Assembly (NCBI GenBank): GCA_963821755.1 | Contig: CAWGEX010000002.1 | Span: forward strand, 806,001 to 870,000 | Length of the DNA stretch: 64,000 bases | Direction of reading: 5' to 3' | Source: Bog-473 sp963821755 | Lineage (GTDB): Bacteria > Actinomycetota > Acidimicrobiia > Acidimicrobiales > RAAP-2 | Program-made: the position numbers and the translations under genes | Part shown: positions 56,873-64,000 of the stretch, in pieces | Numbering within the stretch: position 1 is the first letter of the stretch | Layout of the letters: every line of letters starts with the position of its first letter | Notes under the pieces: generated by a model | Told to the model about the DNA's origin: nothing | Seen by the model: the letters and a program-made list of their open reading frames with translations, nothing else | The model's database searches: none

Positions 56873-57381
56873 TGGCTGACGGCTGCTCCGGCGGCCGCGC
56901 CGCCCGAGGTATCGGCCTGCAGGGCCCGCACGGCCTCGTCGATCAGGGCCCGGTTGGCCTCGGCATCGACCTCGCGCCCGATGACCTGCTCGACCACGTC
57001 CATGACGATCTCGCTCATGCGATTGGCCGCTTCCTCGACGGCGCGCTGGCGCGCCAGTGCCACCTCGGTCTCGGCGCTGCCGACGATGCGCTCGAACTCC
57101 GCTTCACCCCGGGCCTGCGCGCCGACCCGCACCGCCTCGGCGGTCCGGTTGGCCTGCGCCACGATCTCCTGGGCCGTCTGCCGCGTCTCTCCGAGCGCGG
57201 CGTGACGCTCGTCGTCGGCGGCCAGGGCCTCGGACCGCGCCTTGTCCGCCGCGTCGAGCGATGACCTGATCTTCTCTTGTTGATTCGCCATGGCCACCTT
57301 GATCTGCGGGACGGGCCATTTCGTCCAGGCGAGGTAGAGCAAGATAAGGGCGACGATCAGCTCAATGGTGAAGTTCCTCAC
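56869..57381 (-). CDS. ATP synthase b subunit, second copy (b')
   Basis: 170 aa peripheral stalk subunit: one membrane helix (LIVALILLYLAWTKW) then a long coiled coil. A C-terminal ~85-residue stretch (AQANRTAEAVRV, AEFERIVGSAETEVALARQR, MDVVEQVIGREV, ADTSG) is about two-thirds identical to the upstream b subunit. GTG start overlaps the previous stop (GTGA). Confidence 0.92.
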   Translation of the reverse strand: MRNFTIELIVALILLYLAWTKWPVPQIKVAMANQQEKIRSSLDAADKARSEALAADDERHAALGETRQTAQEIVAQANRTAEAVRVGAQARGEAEFERIVGSAETEVALARQRAVEEAANRMSEIVMDVVEQVIGREVDAEANRALIDEAVRALQADTSGGAAAGAAVSQ

Positions 57382-57917
57382 TGGCGGGCCCCGGAGCCGG
57401 CGGCCGTGCTGCCGCTCGTATCGGCATGCAAGGCAGTGACCGCCTCCTCAATGAGGTCGCGGTGAGCCTCGGCACTTACGGGGCGCCCGATGACCCGTTC
57501 GACCACGTCCATGGCGATCTCCCCCAAGTGGTTCGACGCCTCCTCGACTGCGCCCCGGCGCGCCCGGGCCACCTCGACCTCGGCCCCCCCGACGATGCGC
57601 TCGAACTCGGCCTGGGCTCGGGTCTGCGCGTCGACGCGTACGGCCTCGGCCGTCTGGTTGGCCTGGGCCACGATCTCGCGGGCGGTGACGCGGGCCTCTT
57701 CGAGCACCGAGCGCCGCTCGTCGTCGGCCGCGGCGGCGTCGGCCCGCGCCTGGTCAGCCGCCTCCAGCGAGGATCGGATCTGCTCCTGTCGCTTCGCCGT
57801 GGCCGCGTTGAGCGGCGGGATGACGTACTTCATGATGATCAGGATCAGGATGATCGAGATGGCCAACTCAATGAAGAAGGTCCCGTTGGGAAGGAGGAAT
57901 ATGCCTGCTGGGTTCAT
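57378..57917 (-). CDS. atpF: ATP synthase b subunit
   Basis: 179 aa: N-terminal membrane helix (IELAISIILILIIMKYVIPP) and coiled coil. ATG at 57917 chosen over GTG at 57926 because GGAG is 12 bases before the ATG and only 3 before the GTG. Paralogue of the next gene; tandem b genes are unusual for actinobacteria. Confidence 0.92.
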   Translation of the reverse strand: MNPAGIFLLPNGTFFIELAISIILILIIMKYVIPPLNAATAKRQEQIRSSLEAADQARADAAAADDERRSVLEEARVTAREIVAQANQTAEAVRVDAQTRAQAEFERIVGGAEVEVARARRGAVEEASNHLGEIAMDVVERVIGRPVSAEAHRDLIEEAVTALHADTSGSTAAGSGARQ

Positions 57918-58019
57918 AGTGCTCACGGTCTCCGGTTCGTATCCGGCCTGGTGACGATGGACAAAACGGGTCGACTGGGCGGGTGCCGCCGGGCGGCGGG
58001 CACCCGCGTCAGCGGTTCC

Positions 58020-58292
58020 CTACTTGACGCTCTTGGCGGCGAAGACGTAGACGAAGACCACCATGAACAGGAGGTTGATGAAGTACATGGCCTCCACCAG
58101 ACCGACCGTCAAGAAGAAGTACTGACGGGCCTTGGCCTCAATCTCGGGCTGCCGGGCGATGGCGGCGATGGTCTGCGAACCAGCCAGGCCGTCACCGACG
58201 GCGGCGCCGATGGCACCTCCGCCGAGGGCCAGACCGCCACCGACGAGCGCGCCGGCAACTCGTACCGCCCCTTCCATTGTGTCTGCTGCCAT
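58020..58292 (-). CDS. atpE: ATP synthase c subunit
   Basis: 90 aa rotor-ring proteolipid with two membrane helices; Gly-rich first helix, loop ARQPE, ion-binding Glu67 in GLVEAMYF. No sodium-type ligand set (Gln/Ser/Thr pattern) is obvious, so proton coupling is likely. Confidence 0.95.
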   Translation of the reverse strand: MAADTMEGAVRVAGALVGGGLALGGGAIGAAVGDGLAGSQTIAAIARQPEIEAKARQYFFLTVGLVEAMYFINLLFMVVFVYVFAAKSVK

Positions 58293-58351
58293 GTGTCTCT
58301 CCTTTGTCGAGATTCGTGAGAACTACCGGGTGATGATGCGGGTCATGCGAA

Positions 58352-59095
58352 CTAGTGCTCCTCGGTGCTCATGCCCATGCCGAGGTACATGATGGTGAGC
58401 AGGCCGAAGATGAAGGCTTGGATGGCGCCGATGAAGAGCTCGTCGAAGGGCTTCCAGACGGCCAGGCCGATCCACGAGAGGTAGGGCGGAATCAGGGTCA
58501 CGATCACCGAGATCATCAGCACGCCGGAGAAGATGTTGCCGAAGAGTCGGAAGGTCATGGTGATGGGCTTGGTGATCTCCTCGATGATGTTGATCGGGGC
58601 CAGCGCGGCGTAGGGCTGGGCGTAGTGCTTGAAGTAGCCCTTCACGCCCCGGGCCTTCACCGAGTTGACGTGCACCAGGACGAAGACGATCAGGGCCAGG
58701 GCCAGGGGCAGGTTGACATCGCCGGTGGGCGGGGCCAAGAAGCCCGGGTCGCCGCTCGGGACGAAGGCCAGCCAGTTGCAGATGAGGATGAAGAAGAACA
58801 CGGCCACGCCCAGGCCCACGAAGGGCCGGCCTCGCGGCCCGATGGCCGAGTCGGCCAGGTCGCCCACCTGCTCGACCATGGTCTCCCAGAAGAGCTGCAG
58901 CTTGCCAGGCACGCCCGAGGTGACCTTGCGCACCATGAGGAAGGCGAAGGTCAACACGATGGCGGCGGCGATCAGCGTGGTCCAGACCACGTCGAGATCG
59001 ACGGTCAGGCCGGCGATCTTGACCACGCCGTGGTGGTCGCCGATGGTGATGTTGCCGCTGGCCAGGATCATCTCCTTGGAGGCGGTCAGGATCAT
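58352..59095 (-). CDS. atpB: ATP synthase a subunit
   Basis: 247 aa integral membrane subunit. Essential Arg in KPITMTFRLFGNIFSG; end FIFGLLTIMYLGMG. Start overlaps the preceding gene by ATGA. Confidence 0.95.
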   Translation of the reverse strand: MILTASKEMILASGNITIGDHHGVVKIAGLTVDLDVVWTTLIAAAIVLTFAFLMVRKVTSGVPGKLQLFWETMVEQVGDLADSAIGPRGRPFVGLGVAVFFFILICNWLAFVPSGDPGFLAPPTGDVNLPLALALIVFVLVHVNSVKARGVKGYFKHYAQPYAALAPINIIEEITKPITMTFRLFGNIFSGVLMISVIVTLIPPYLSWIGLAVWKPFDELFIGAIQAFIFGLLTIMYLGMGMSTEEH

Positions 59096-59511
59096 TGCAG
59101 CCCCGATGACATGACCACGCGGCCGACGTTGACCACGAAGAGAATTTGGAAGATGACCAGCCCGATCACGCTCCCGATACCCAGCGGCCCGTTGAGGAAC
59201 AGCAGCCCGATGCAGATGGCCGTGATGACGGCCAGCCGGGTCACGCTCTTGGTGCCCATGGCGCGGCGCAGGACCTTGCGATCGGTCTCCCCCTTGGTCT
59301 GCACCTTGGCCACGCCGGCATCGAGGAAGCGCAAGTTGAGAATAGCCAGGCCGAGGCCGATGAAAATGCCCAGCGCGCCCCAGGGCTGCGACAGCAGCAG
59401 GGCGATGATGATGGCGCCGATCCCGACGATGATGGCGGAGACCACCGTGCGCCGCAGCACTTTGGCCAGGGCCGTTCCTTCGAGATCGGAGAGGCCCGAC
59501 ATCATGCTCAT
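59092..59511 (-). CDS. ATP synthase subunit I (AtpI-like)
   Basis: 139 aa with four membrane helices, at the position of atpI ahead of atpB. Helps assemble the c ring or supplies magnesium in other species. ATG at 59511 chosen (MSMMSGLSDLEGTALAKVLR); 11 bases after the AtpZ-like gene. Confidence 0.8.
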   Translation of the reverse strand: MSMMSGLSDLEGTALAKVLRRTVVSAIIVGIGAIIIALLLSQPWGALGIFIGLGLAILNLRFLDAGVAKVQTKGETDRKVLRRAMGTKSVTRLAVITAICIGLLFLNGPLGIGSVIGLVIFQILFVVNVGRVVMSSGLQ

Positions 59512-59521
59512 CGTCCCGCTC

Positions 59522-59800
59522 CTACAGGTACTTGCGAATCTGAGCGACCACGCTGGCCGCGGCGGCGGCAAGACCCAGCACGAGCCCCACCACGAGCAGG
59601 ATCGGGGAGGTGTGCCAGGCGCTGTCCGCCCACAGCCCCAGCAGCAGCCCGGCCCCGACGCAGACGGCGGCGGTCAGTCCCATGTTCAAAAAGGCCACCG
59701 CTCCGGGGAGGGGTTTGGGCTCGTCCGTCCCCGTTGGCCGAGGCGGGGGTTCTGATTCCGTCACCGACCCGGGCGCGCACAGCGACGCCGACTTGTCCAC
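59522..59800 (-). CDS. AtpZ/AtpI-like small membrane protein
   Basis: 92 aa, two membrane helices (MGLTAAVCVGAGLLLGLWAD and PILLVVGLVLGLAAAAASVV) after a Pro-rich N-terminus. First gene of the ATP synthase operon. GTG at 59800; a later start is possible. Confidence 0.75.
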   Translation of the reverse strand: MDKSASLCAPGSVTESEPPPRPTGTDEPKPLPGAVAFLNMGLTAAVCVGAGLLLGLWADSAWHTSPILLVVGLVLGLAAAAASVVAQIRKYL

Positions 59801-59948
59801 GCACGCGAATTCCTCTCCTTTACGCGGTGCGTGGCGAGCCAGAGTCCAACGCCCGAGGGGCCGCGATCGCGGCGTCGGGCGAGGCGAGGTGGACGAAAAA
59901 CACGGCCACCATCATCGCACCCCGGTCCCGATCCCGTCCAAACGCCCC

Positions 59949-61142
59949 CTAGGTGAGTTTGACCACCTCACCGACCTCATCCCTGTCACCTGAGGAGGGA
60001 CTGAGGTTCCCGGCCTCTCCGCCGGGAACCTCATCGACGACGCCCTTGCGCAATCCGGGATGGAAGAGCGTGTAGAGACCGACGCCCAGGGCGGCCGCCC
60101 CCAGGGGGATGATGGCGTTGACCTGGTGCACGAACAGGGGGAACAAGAGGAAGCCGGACAAAATGGCCGTCCAGGCCCACAGGATCACGACGGTCCGGCG
60201 CGGGCCGTGGCCCAACCGGAGGAGGCGGTGATGGATGTGCTCCTTGTCGGGTGTGTGGAAGCTCATCCCGCGGGCCGTGCGCCGGACGAAGGCGAACGCC
60301 ATGTCCACCAAAGGCACACCCAGAATGAAGAAGGGAATGAGGAGCGGGGCGAAGAAGAAGTAGGTCACGCCGCTGGTGGGCACCGCGGTGGGCACCCGGC
60401 CGCCGATCACCATGGTGGAGGCCGCCATGAGGACGCCCAGGAGGAGGGCCCCGGCGTCCCCCATGAAGACCCGGGCCGGATTGAAGTTGAAGGGAAGGAA
60501 GCCCAGGCAGATCCCGCAGGCGATCACGGCCACCAGGGGGCCGATGTTGTCCGTCGGGAGCACGCCGAGGCCCATGAGGCGCACGCCGTAGATGGCCAGG
60601 GCCCCGCTCCCGATGGCCACCACGCCGGCGGCCAGGCCGTCGAGCCCGTCGATGAAGTTGATGGCGTTGGTCAGGGCGATGACCCACGCCGCGGTGATCA
60701 GGGGGATGATGCCCGGGGTCAGCACCACGAACCCGGCCAGGGGCAACTTGAACTCGTACATGGTCACGCCCATGAAGTACAAGATGCTGGCCGCCAGGAC
60801 CTGGCCCGCCATTTTGGCCGGCGCCGACATGTCCCGTACGTCGTCGATGAGCCCAACGGCGAAGATGGCGCCGGCAGCCAGGACCACCCCGAGCGCTTCG
60901 GAGGAGTCCTGGAATATCGGCCGCAGCGACGGCACGGTCATCGCGACCAGCATGGCCACCAAGAAGCCCAGGAACATGGCCGCTCCGCCCCCGTAGGGGA
61001 TGGGCTTGGTGTGCACCTTGCGCTCGTCCGGCATGGCCACGTAACCCACCCGCACGGAAATCCGCCGGGCCGGCGTGGTGAGGGCCGCGGTCCCTCCGGC
61101 CGCCACCACCAGGACGAGCAGGTACCAGCCGAAGTTGGGCAC
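59949..61142 (-). CDS. Undecaprenyl-phosphate GlcNAc-1-phosphate transferase (WecA/TagO-like)
   Basis: 397 aa MraY-superfamily membrane enzyme with about ten helices. Motifs: RKVHTKPIPYGGGAAMFLG, LIDDVRDM (DDxxD type), NAINFIDGLDGLAAG, ARVFMGDAG, and the cytoplasmic DKEHIHHRLLRLGHG (His cluster of the WecA branch). It starts glycan polymers on undecaprenyl phosphate. GTG at 61142, six bases after glyA. Confidence 0.88.
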   Translation of the reverse strand: MPNFGWYLLVLVVAAGGTAALTTPARRISVRVGYVAMPDERKVHTKPIPYGGGAAMFLGFLVAMLVAMTVPSLRPIFQDSSEALGVVLAAGAIFAVGLIDDVRDMSAPAKMAGQVLAASILYFMGVTMYEFKLPLAGFVVLTPGIIPLITAAWVIALTNAINFIDGLDGLAAGVVAIGSGALAIYGVRLMGLGVLPTDNIGPLVAVIACGICLGFLPFNFNPARVFMGDAGALLLGVLMAASTMVIGGRVPTAVPTSGVTYFFFAPLLIPFFILGVPLVDMAFAFVRRTARGMSFHTPDKEHIHHRLLRLGHGPRRTVVILWAWTAILSGFLLFPLFVHQVNAIIPLGAAALGVGLYTLFHPGLRKGVVDEVPGGEAGNLSPSSGDRDEVGEVVKLT

Positions 61143-61148
61143 CGACGC

Positions 61149-62432
61149 CTATCTCGGCAGGTCGGGATAGGGGGGAAAGGTGGCGCAGAGGGCGGCTACC
61201 TCGGCCCGGACGGCGGTGACGACGGCCTCGTCGTCGCGGCCCCGCAGGGTCCGGCCGATCAGCCGGGCGATGGTCTCCATCTGCGGGCCACCCATCCCGG
61301 CCGTGGTCTGAGCCGCCGTGCCCAGGCGCAGGCCCGAGGTGATGAAGGGCGTGCGGGGGTCGTCGGGGATCGTGTTGCGGTTGCAGGTGATCCCGGCCCG
61401 GTCGAGCACTTCTTGGGCCACCTTGCCGGTGAGCTCGGCGTCGAAGGGGCGCAGGTCGACCAGCAGCATGTGGTTGTCCGTGCCGCCCGAGACCAGGCGG
61501 AAGCCCTCGGCCGTGAGCGCCCGGCCGAGGGTGGCGGCGTTGGCCACCACCTGGGCGGCGTAGGTGCGGAACTCGGGGCGGGCCGCCTCGGCGAAGGCCA
61601 CCGCCTTGGCCGCGATGACGTGTTCGAGCGGTCCACCCTGCAGGCCCGGAAAGACGGCGCTGTCGATCTTCTTGGCCAGGTCGGCCCCGCACAGGATGGC
61701 GCCGCCCCGGGGGCCACGCAGCGTCTTGTGGGTGGTCAGCGTCACCACGTCGGCCACGCCGACCGGGCTCGGATGAGCACCGCCGGCGATGAGCCCGGCC
61801 GGATGAGCCGCATCGAACATGAAGAGGGCGCCGACCGAATCGGCGATCTCCCGGAACGGTTGGGGATCGATGATGCGGGCGTAGGCGGTCGAGCCGGCCA
61901 CGATGAGCGAGGGCTGCTCGGCCTTGGCCAGGTCGGCCACCTGGTCGAAATCGATCACCTCGCCCGGGCGGTCGAGATCGGGGCTGGCCGGCGTCACGCC
62001 GTAGGCCACGAAGCGCCAGATCTTCGAGGTGATGGAAGCGGGCGAGCCATGGGTCAGGTGCCCGCCGTGATCGAGCCGCATGGCCAGGATGGTGGCGCCA
62101 TGCGGGATCAGCGCCTGGTAGGCGGCGAGATTGGCATTGGCGCCGGCGTGCGGCTGCACGTTGGCGTGGTCGGCCCCGAACAGGGCGGTGGCCCTGGTGC
62201 GGGCCAGTTCCTCGACCTCGTCAATGATCTGGTTGCCGCCGTAGTAGCGCTTCCCGGGGTAGCCCTCGGCGTACTTGTTGGTCAGCACCGATCCCGAGGC
62301 GGCCAGCACGGCCGGGGACGTGAAGTTCTCCGAGGCGATGAGCTGCAGTGTGCTCTGCTGCCGGTGCTCCTCCTGATGGATGAGTCCGGCCACTTCGGGA
62401 TCGGCCGCCAGCGCGGCGTCCAGTGAGGTCAT
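61149..62432 (-). CDS. glyA: Serine hydroxymethyltransferase
   Basis: 427 aa PLP enzyme making glycine and 5,10-methylene-THF. PLP lysine Lys236 in TLTTHKTLRGPRGG; NKYAEGYPGKRYYGG and the DHGGHLTHG segment are standard. ATG start overlaps the rpiB stop (ATGA). Confidence 0.96.
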   Translation of the reverse strand: MTSLDAALAADPEVAGLIHQEEHRQQSTLQLIASENFTSPAVLAASGSVLTNKYAEGYPGKRYYGGNQIIDEVEELARTRATALFGADHANVQPHAGANANLAAYQALIPHGATILAMRLDHGGHLTHGSPASITSKIWRFVAYGVTPASPDLDRPGEVIDFDQVADLAKAEQPSLIVAGSTAYARIIDPQPFREIADSVGALFMFDAAHPAGLIAGGAHPSPVGVADVVTLTTHKTLRGPRGGAILCGADLAKKIDSAVFPGLQGGPLEHVIAAKAVAFAEAARPEFRTYAAQVVANAATLGRALTAEGFRLVSGGTDNHMLLVDLRPFDAELTGKVAQEVLDRAGITCNRNTIPDDPRTPFITSGLRLGTAAQTTAGMGGPQMETIARLIGRTLRGRDDEAVVTAVRAEVAALCATFPPYPDLPR

Positions 62433-62944
62433 GGGGATGGCATCCCTTCGAGGTCGAGGCCAGGTTCGAGGGCTGGGTCGAGGACAGGTTCGAGGCCAGG
62501 TTCGAGGCCGAGGTCGAGGTCAGCCAGCTTGTCGATGCGCACGTCGTGACGACGCTGCTCGGTGGCGGAAAGGAAGGAGGCCAACGCATCGAGGGCGACG
62601 GCGCCGCCGAGCACGCGGCCGCCCAGGCAGATGACGTTGGCATGGTTGTGCTCGCGGGCCAGCGTGGCCGTCATGGTGTCGTGGATCACGGCCGCGCGGA
62701 CGCCGGGGATCTTGTTGGCCGCCATGGCGATACCGATACCGGTGCCGCAGGTGCAGACGCCCAGCTCGGCCCGCCCCGACACCACGGCCCGCCCGACCGC
62801 CGCGCCGTAGTCGGGGTAGTCGACCGATGCCTCGCCGTTGGCCGTGCCCAGGTCATCGACCTCATGGCCCCGCTCGGTCAGTTCGGCCTTGAGCACCTGC
62901 TTGAGGGCGAAACCGGCATGATCCGAACCCACGGCGACGCGCAT
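62429..62944 (-). CDS. rpiB: Ribose-5-phosphate isomerase B
   Basis: 171 aa. MRVAVGSDHAGFALK, then CGTGIGIAMAANKIPGVRAA and HNHANVICLGGRVLG with catalytic Cys/His, as in RpiB/LacAB. The ATG at 62944 is used; the frame extends further upstream but without homology. The end carries ~25 residues of a four-residue repeat (L-E-P-G type) coded by 12-bp DNA repeats. Confidence 0.92.
   Translation of the reverse strand: MRVAVGSDHAGFALKQVLKAELTERGHEVDDLGTANGEASVDYPDYGAAVGRAVVSGRAELGVCTCGTGIGIAMAANKIPGVRAAVIHDTMTATLAREHNHANVICLGGRVLGGAVALDALASFLSATEQRRHDVRIDKLADLDLGLEPGLEPVLDPALEPGLDLEGMPSP
62463..62522. repeat. 12-bp tandem repeat in the rpiB 3' end
   Basis: Five 12-base units close to GGTTCGAGGCCA (62463, 62475, 62487, 62499, 62511), plus a partial unit to the left. 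In the gene they encode a repeated Leu-Glu/Asp-Pro-x tail absent from typical RpiB. Confidence 0.75.
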
Positions 62945-63007
62945 TGCGCCCAAGTCTACCGACGCTCCCGGACCTCCTTCGGGCGTGAACCGGTACGCTC
63001 CGCGTCC

Positions 63008-64000
63008 ATGGCCCTCAACCCCCGTACACCGGTCGTCGTCGGCGTGGGCCAGGTGGTGGTGCGGCCCGATGCCCAGAGCGAGCCGGCCGACCGGCCCGAG
63101 CCCCTCGACCTGATGGTTCGGGCCCTGCGGGCCGCCGCCGAGGATTGTGACGGCGTGGCGGAGGGGGCCGGGGCGAGGGCCGGCGGCGCCCTGATCCGCC
63201 GGGCCCAGAGTGTCCGGGTCGTGGTGCCACTGGGGTGGCGCTCCATCAATCCCGCCCAGCTGGTGGCCGACCGGCTCGGGACCGAGCCGGGCCAATTGAT
63301 GGTGTCGGCCATTGGTGGGAACACCCCGCAGGCGATGATGCACGACGCCTGCCTGGCCATTGGCCGGGGCGATCTTGACGTGGTCCTGGTGACGGGCGCC
63401 GAGGCCATGTACACCCGCACCCTGTCCCGCCGTAACCCGGCCAAGTCGTCCCTCCACTGGGTCAGCCAGCCCTCCGAGACAACGCCCCCACCCACCGCCT
63501 TCGGGATCGAGCGGCCCGGGGCCACCGACCTCGAGATGTCCCGCGGGGTGATCCTGCCCATCCACGCCTACCCGCTCTTCGAGAACGCCCTGCGGGGTGC
63601 CCGCGGATGGTCGCTGGCCGAACACGCGGCCCGCATCGGGGCACTCTGGGCGCGCTTCTCCGAGGTGGCCGCGGCCAATCCCAACGCCTGGATCCGCCAC
63701 GCCCGAACGGCCGACGAGATCATCACCCCGTCGCCCGGCAACCGCATGATCTCGTTCCCCTACCCCAAGCTGGCCACGGCCAACATGCAGGTTGACCAGG
63801 GGGCGGGCTACATCGTGTGCTCGGTCGAGGCGGCGCGCTCGGCCGGCGTGGCCGAGGACCGCTGGGTCTTCCCCCTCTCGGGGGCCGACGCCAATGATCA
63901 CTGGTTCATCTCGCACCGGCCCGAGCTCCACCGCTCCCCCGCCATCCGCCTCGCCGGGCAGGCGGTGCTCGACATGGGCGGCGTCGGGATCGACGATGTC
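63008..64000 (+). CDS. Thiolase-like acyl-CoA acetyltransferase, 3' end outside window
   Basis: 331 residues seen, no stop. Thiolase-fold protein: N-terminal RTPVVVGVGQVVVRPD, middle GGNTPQAMMHDACLAIGRGD and VLVTGAEAMYTRT, then NRMISFPYPKLATANMQVDQ and ADANDHWFISHRPELH. Where thiolases have the nucleophile Cys (C-x-S-G), this protein has GGNTPQ, as in thiolase-like proteins without normal thiolase activity. Divergent from rpiB across 63 bases. Confidence 0.8.
   Translation, partial: MALNPRTPVVVGVGQVVVRPDAQSEPADRPEPLDLMVRALRAAAEDCDGVAEGAGARAGGALIRRAQSVRVVVPLGWRSINPAQLVADRLGTEPGQLMVSAIGGNTPQAMMHDACLAIGRGDLDVVLVTGAEAMYTRTLSRRNPAKSSLHWVSQPSETTPPPTAFGIERPGATDLEMSRGVILPIHAYPLFENALRGARGWSLAEHAARIGALWARFSEVAAANPNAWIRHARTADEIITPSPGNRMISFPYPKLATANMQVDQGAGYIVCSVEAARSAGVAEDRWVFPLSGADANDHWFISHRPELHRSPAIRLAGQAVLDMGGVGIDDV

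Noticed and set aside
60060..62426. 788-aa plus-strand frame opposite the WecA-like and glyA genes
   Set aside because: Same antisense effect; no start signal or recognisable motif.

Overview
The window looks like chromosomal DNA of a high-GC actinobacterium, most plausibly a member of the Acidimicrobiia or a near relative. Reasons: strong G/C bias at third codon positions, many GTG starts, tightly overlapping ATGA/GTGA gene junctions, F420-type proteins, a MurA with Asp in place of the fosfomycin-target Cys, a TreS-maltokinase pair, a SepX/GlpR-like divisome protein and an assimilatory sulfate cluster of actinobacterial type. The assignment is from reading alone and is moderate in confidence.

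Left part (about 1-29.8 kb) is accessory. It carries large LuxR/BTAD-type regulators, an ECF sigma factor, MerR and ArsR regulators, several short-chain dehydrogenases, small NTF2, cupin and SRPBCC proteins, FAD enzymes, and a long minus-strand run of redox and detoxification genes (VOC proteins, flavin disulfide reductase, two peroxiredoxin-like proteins, nitronate monooxygenase, a GH15 glucoamylase-like enzyme). It ends at an intact tRNA-Ala(CGC) at 29.8 kb. Two partial copies of the 3' half of a related tRNA-Ala, in the same orientation, lie at 10.6 and 20.8 kb. One of them truncates a NADPH:F420 reductase gene. This is the architecture of mobile elements stacked at a tRNA gene, although no integrase is present. 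A dispersed ~50-bp intergenic repeat (four copies) and several 10-11-bp-period direct repeats are confined to this part.

Right part (about 30-64 kb) is core genome: a SepX/GlpR-like protein; a sulfate assimilation locus with divergent arms (cysH, siroheme sulfite reductase, FrhB-like F420 dehydrogenase subunit, small protein, ABC ATPase leftward; cysD, cysN, siroheme synthase rightward) around a perfect palindrome; galT; treS-mak; enoyl-CoA hydratase; meaB; murA; glpX; an ArsR-SRPBCC-DUF2182-DUF899 set; a truncated haemoglobin; the complete F-type ATP synthase operon with two b subunits and an enlarged delta; a WecA/TagO-like transferase; glyA; rpiB; and a thiolase-like gene running off the right edge.

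The most interesting biology is the sulfite reductase gene translationally coupled to a gene encoding a 2x[4Fe-4S]-FrhB protein. Together they have all the modules of the archaeal single-chain F420-dependent sulfite reductase Fsr, in split form. A technical feature runs through the whole window: at least seven otherwise intact genes, including core glpX, are broken by single-base shifts, nearly all +1 insertions in short G/C contexts, which looks more like assembly error than gene decay.
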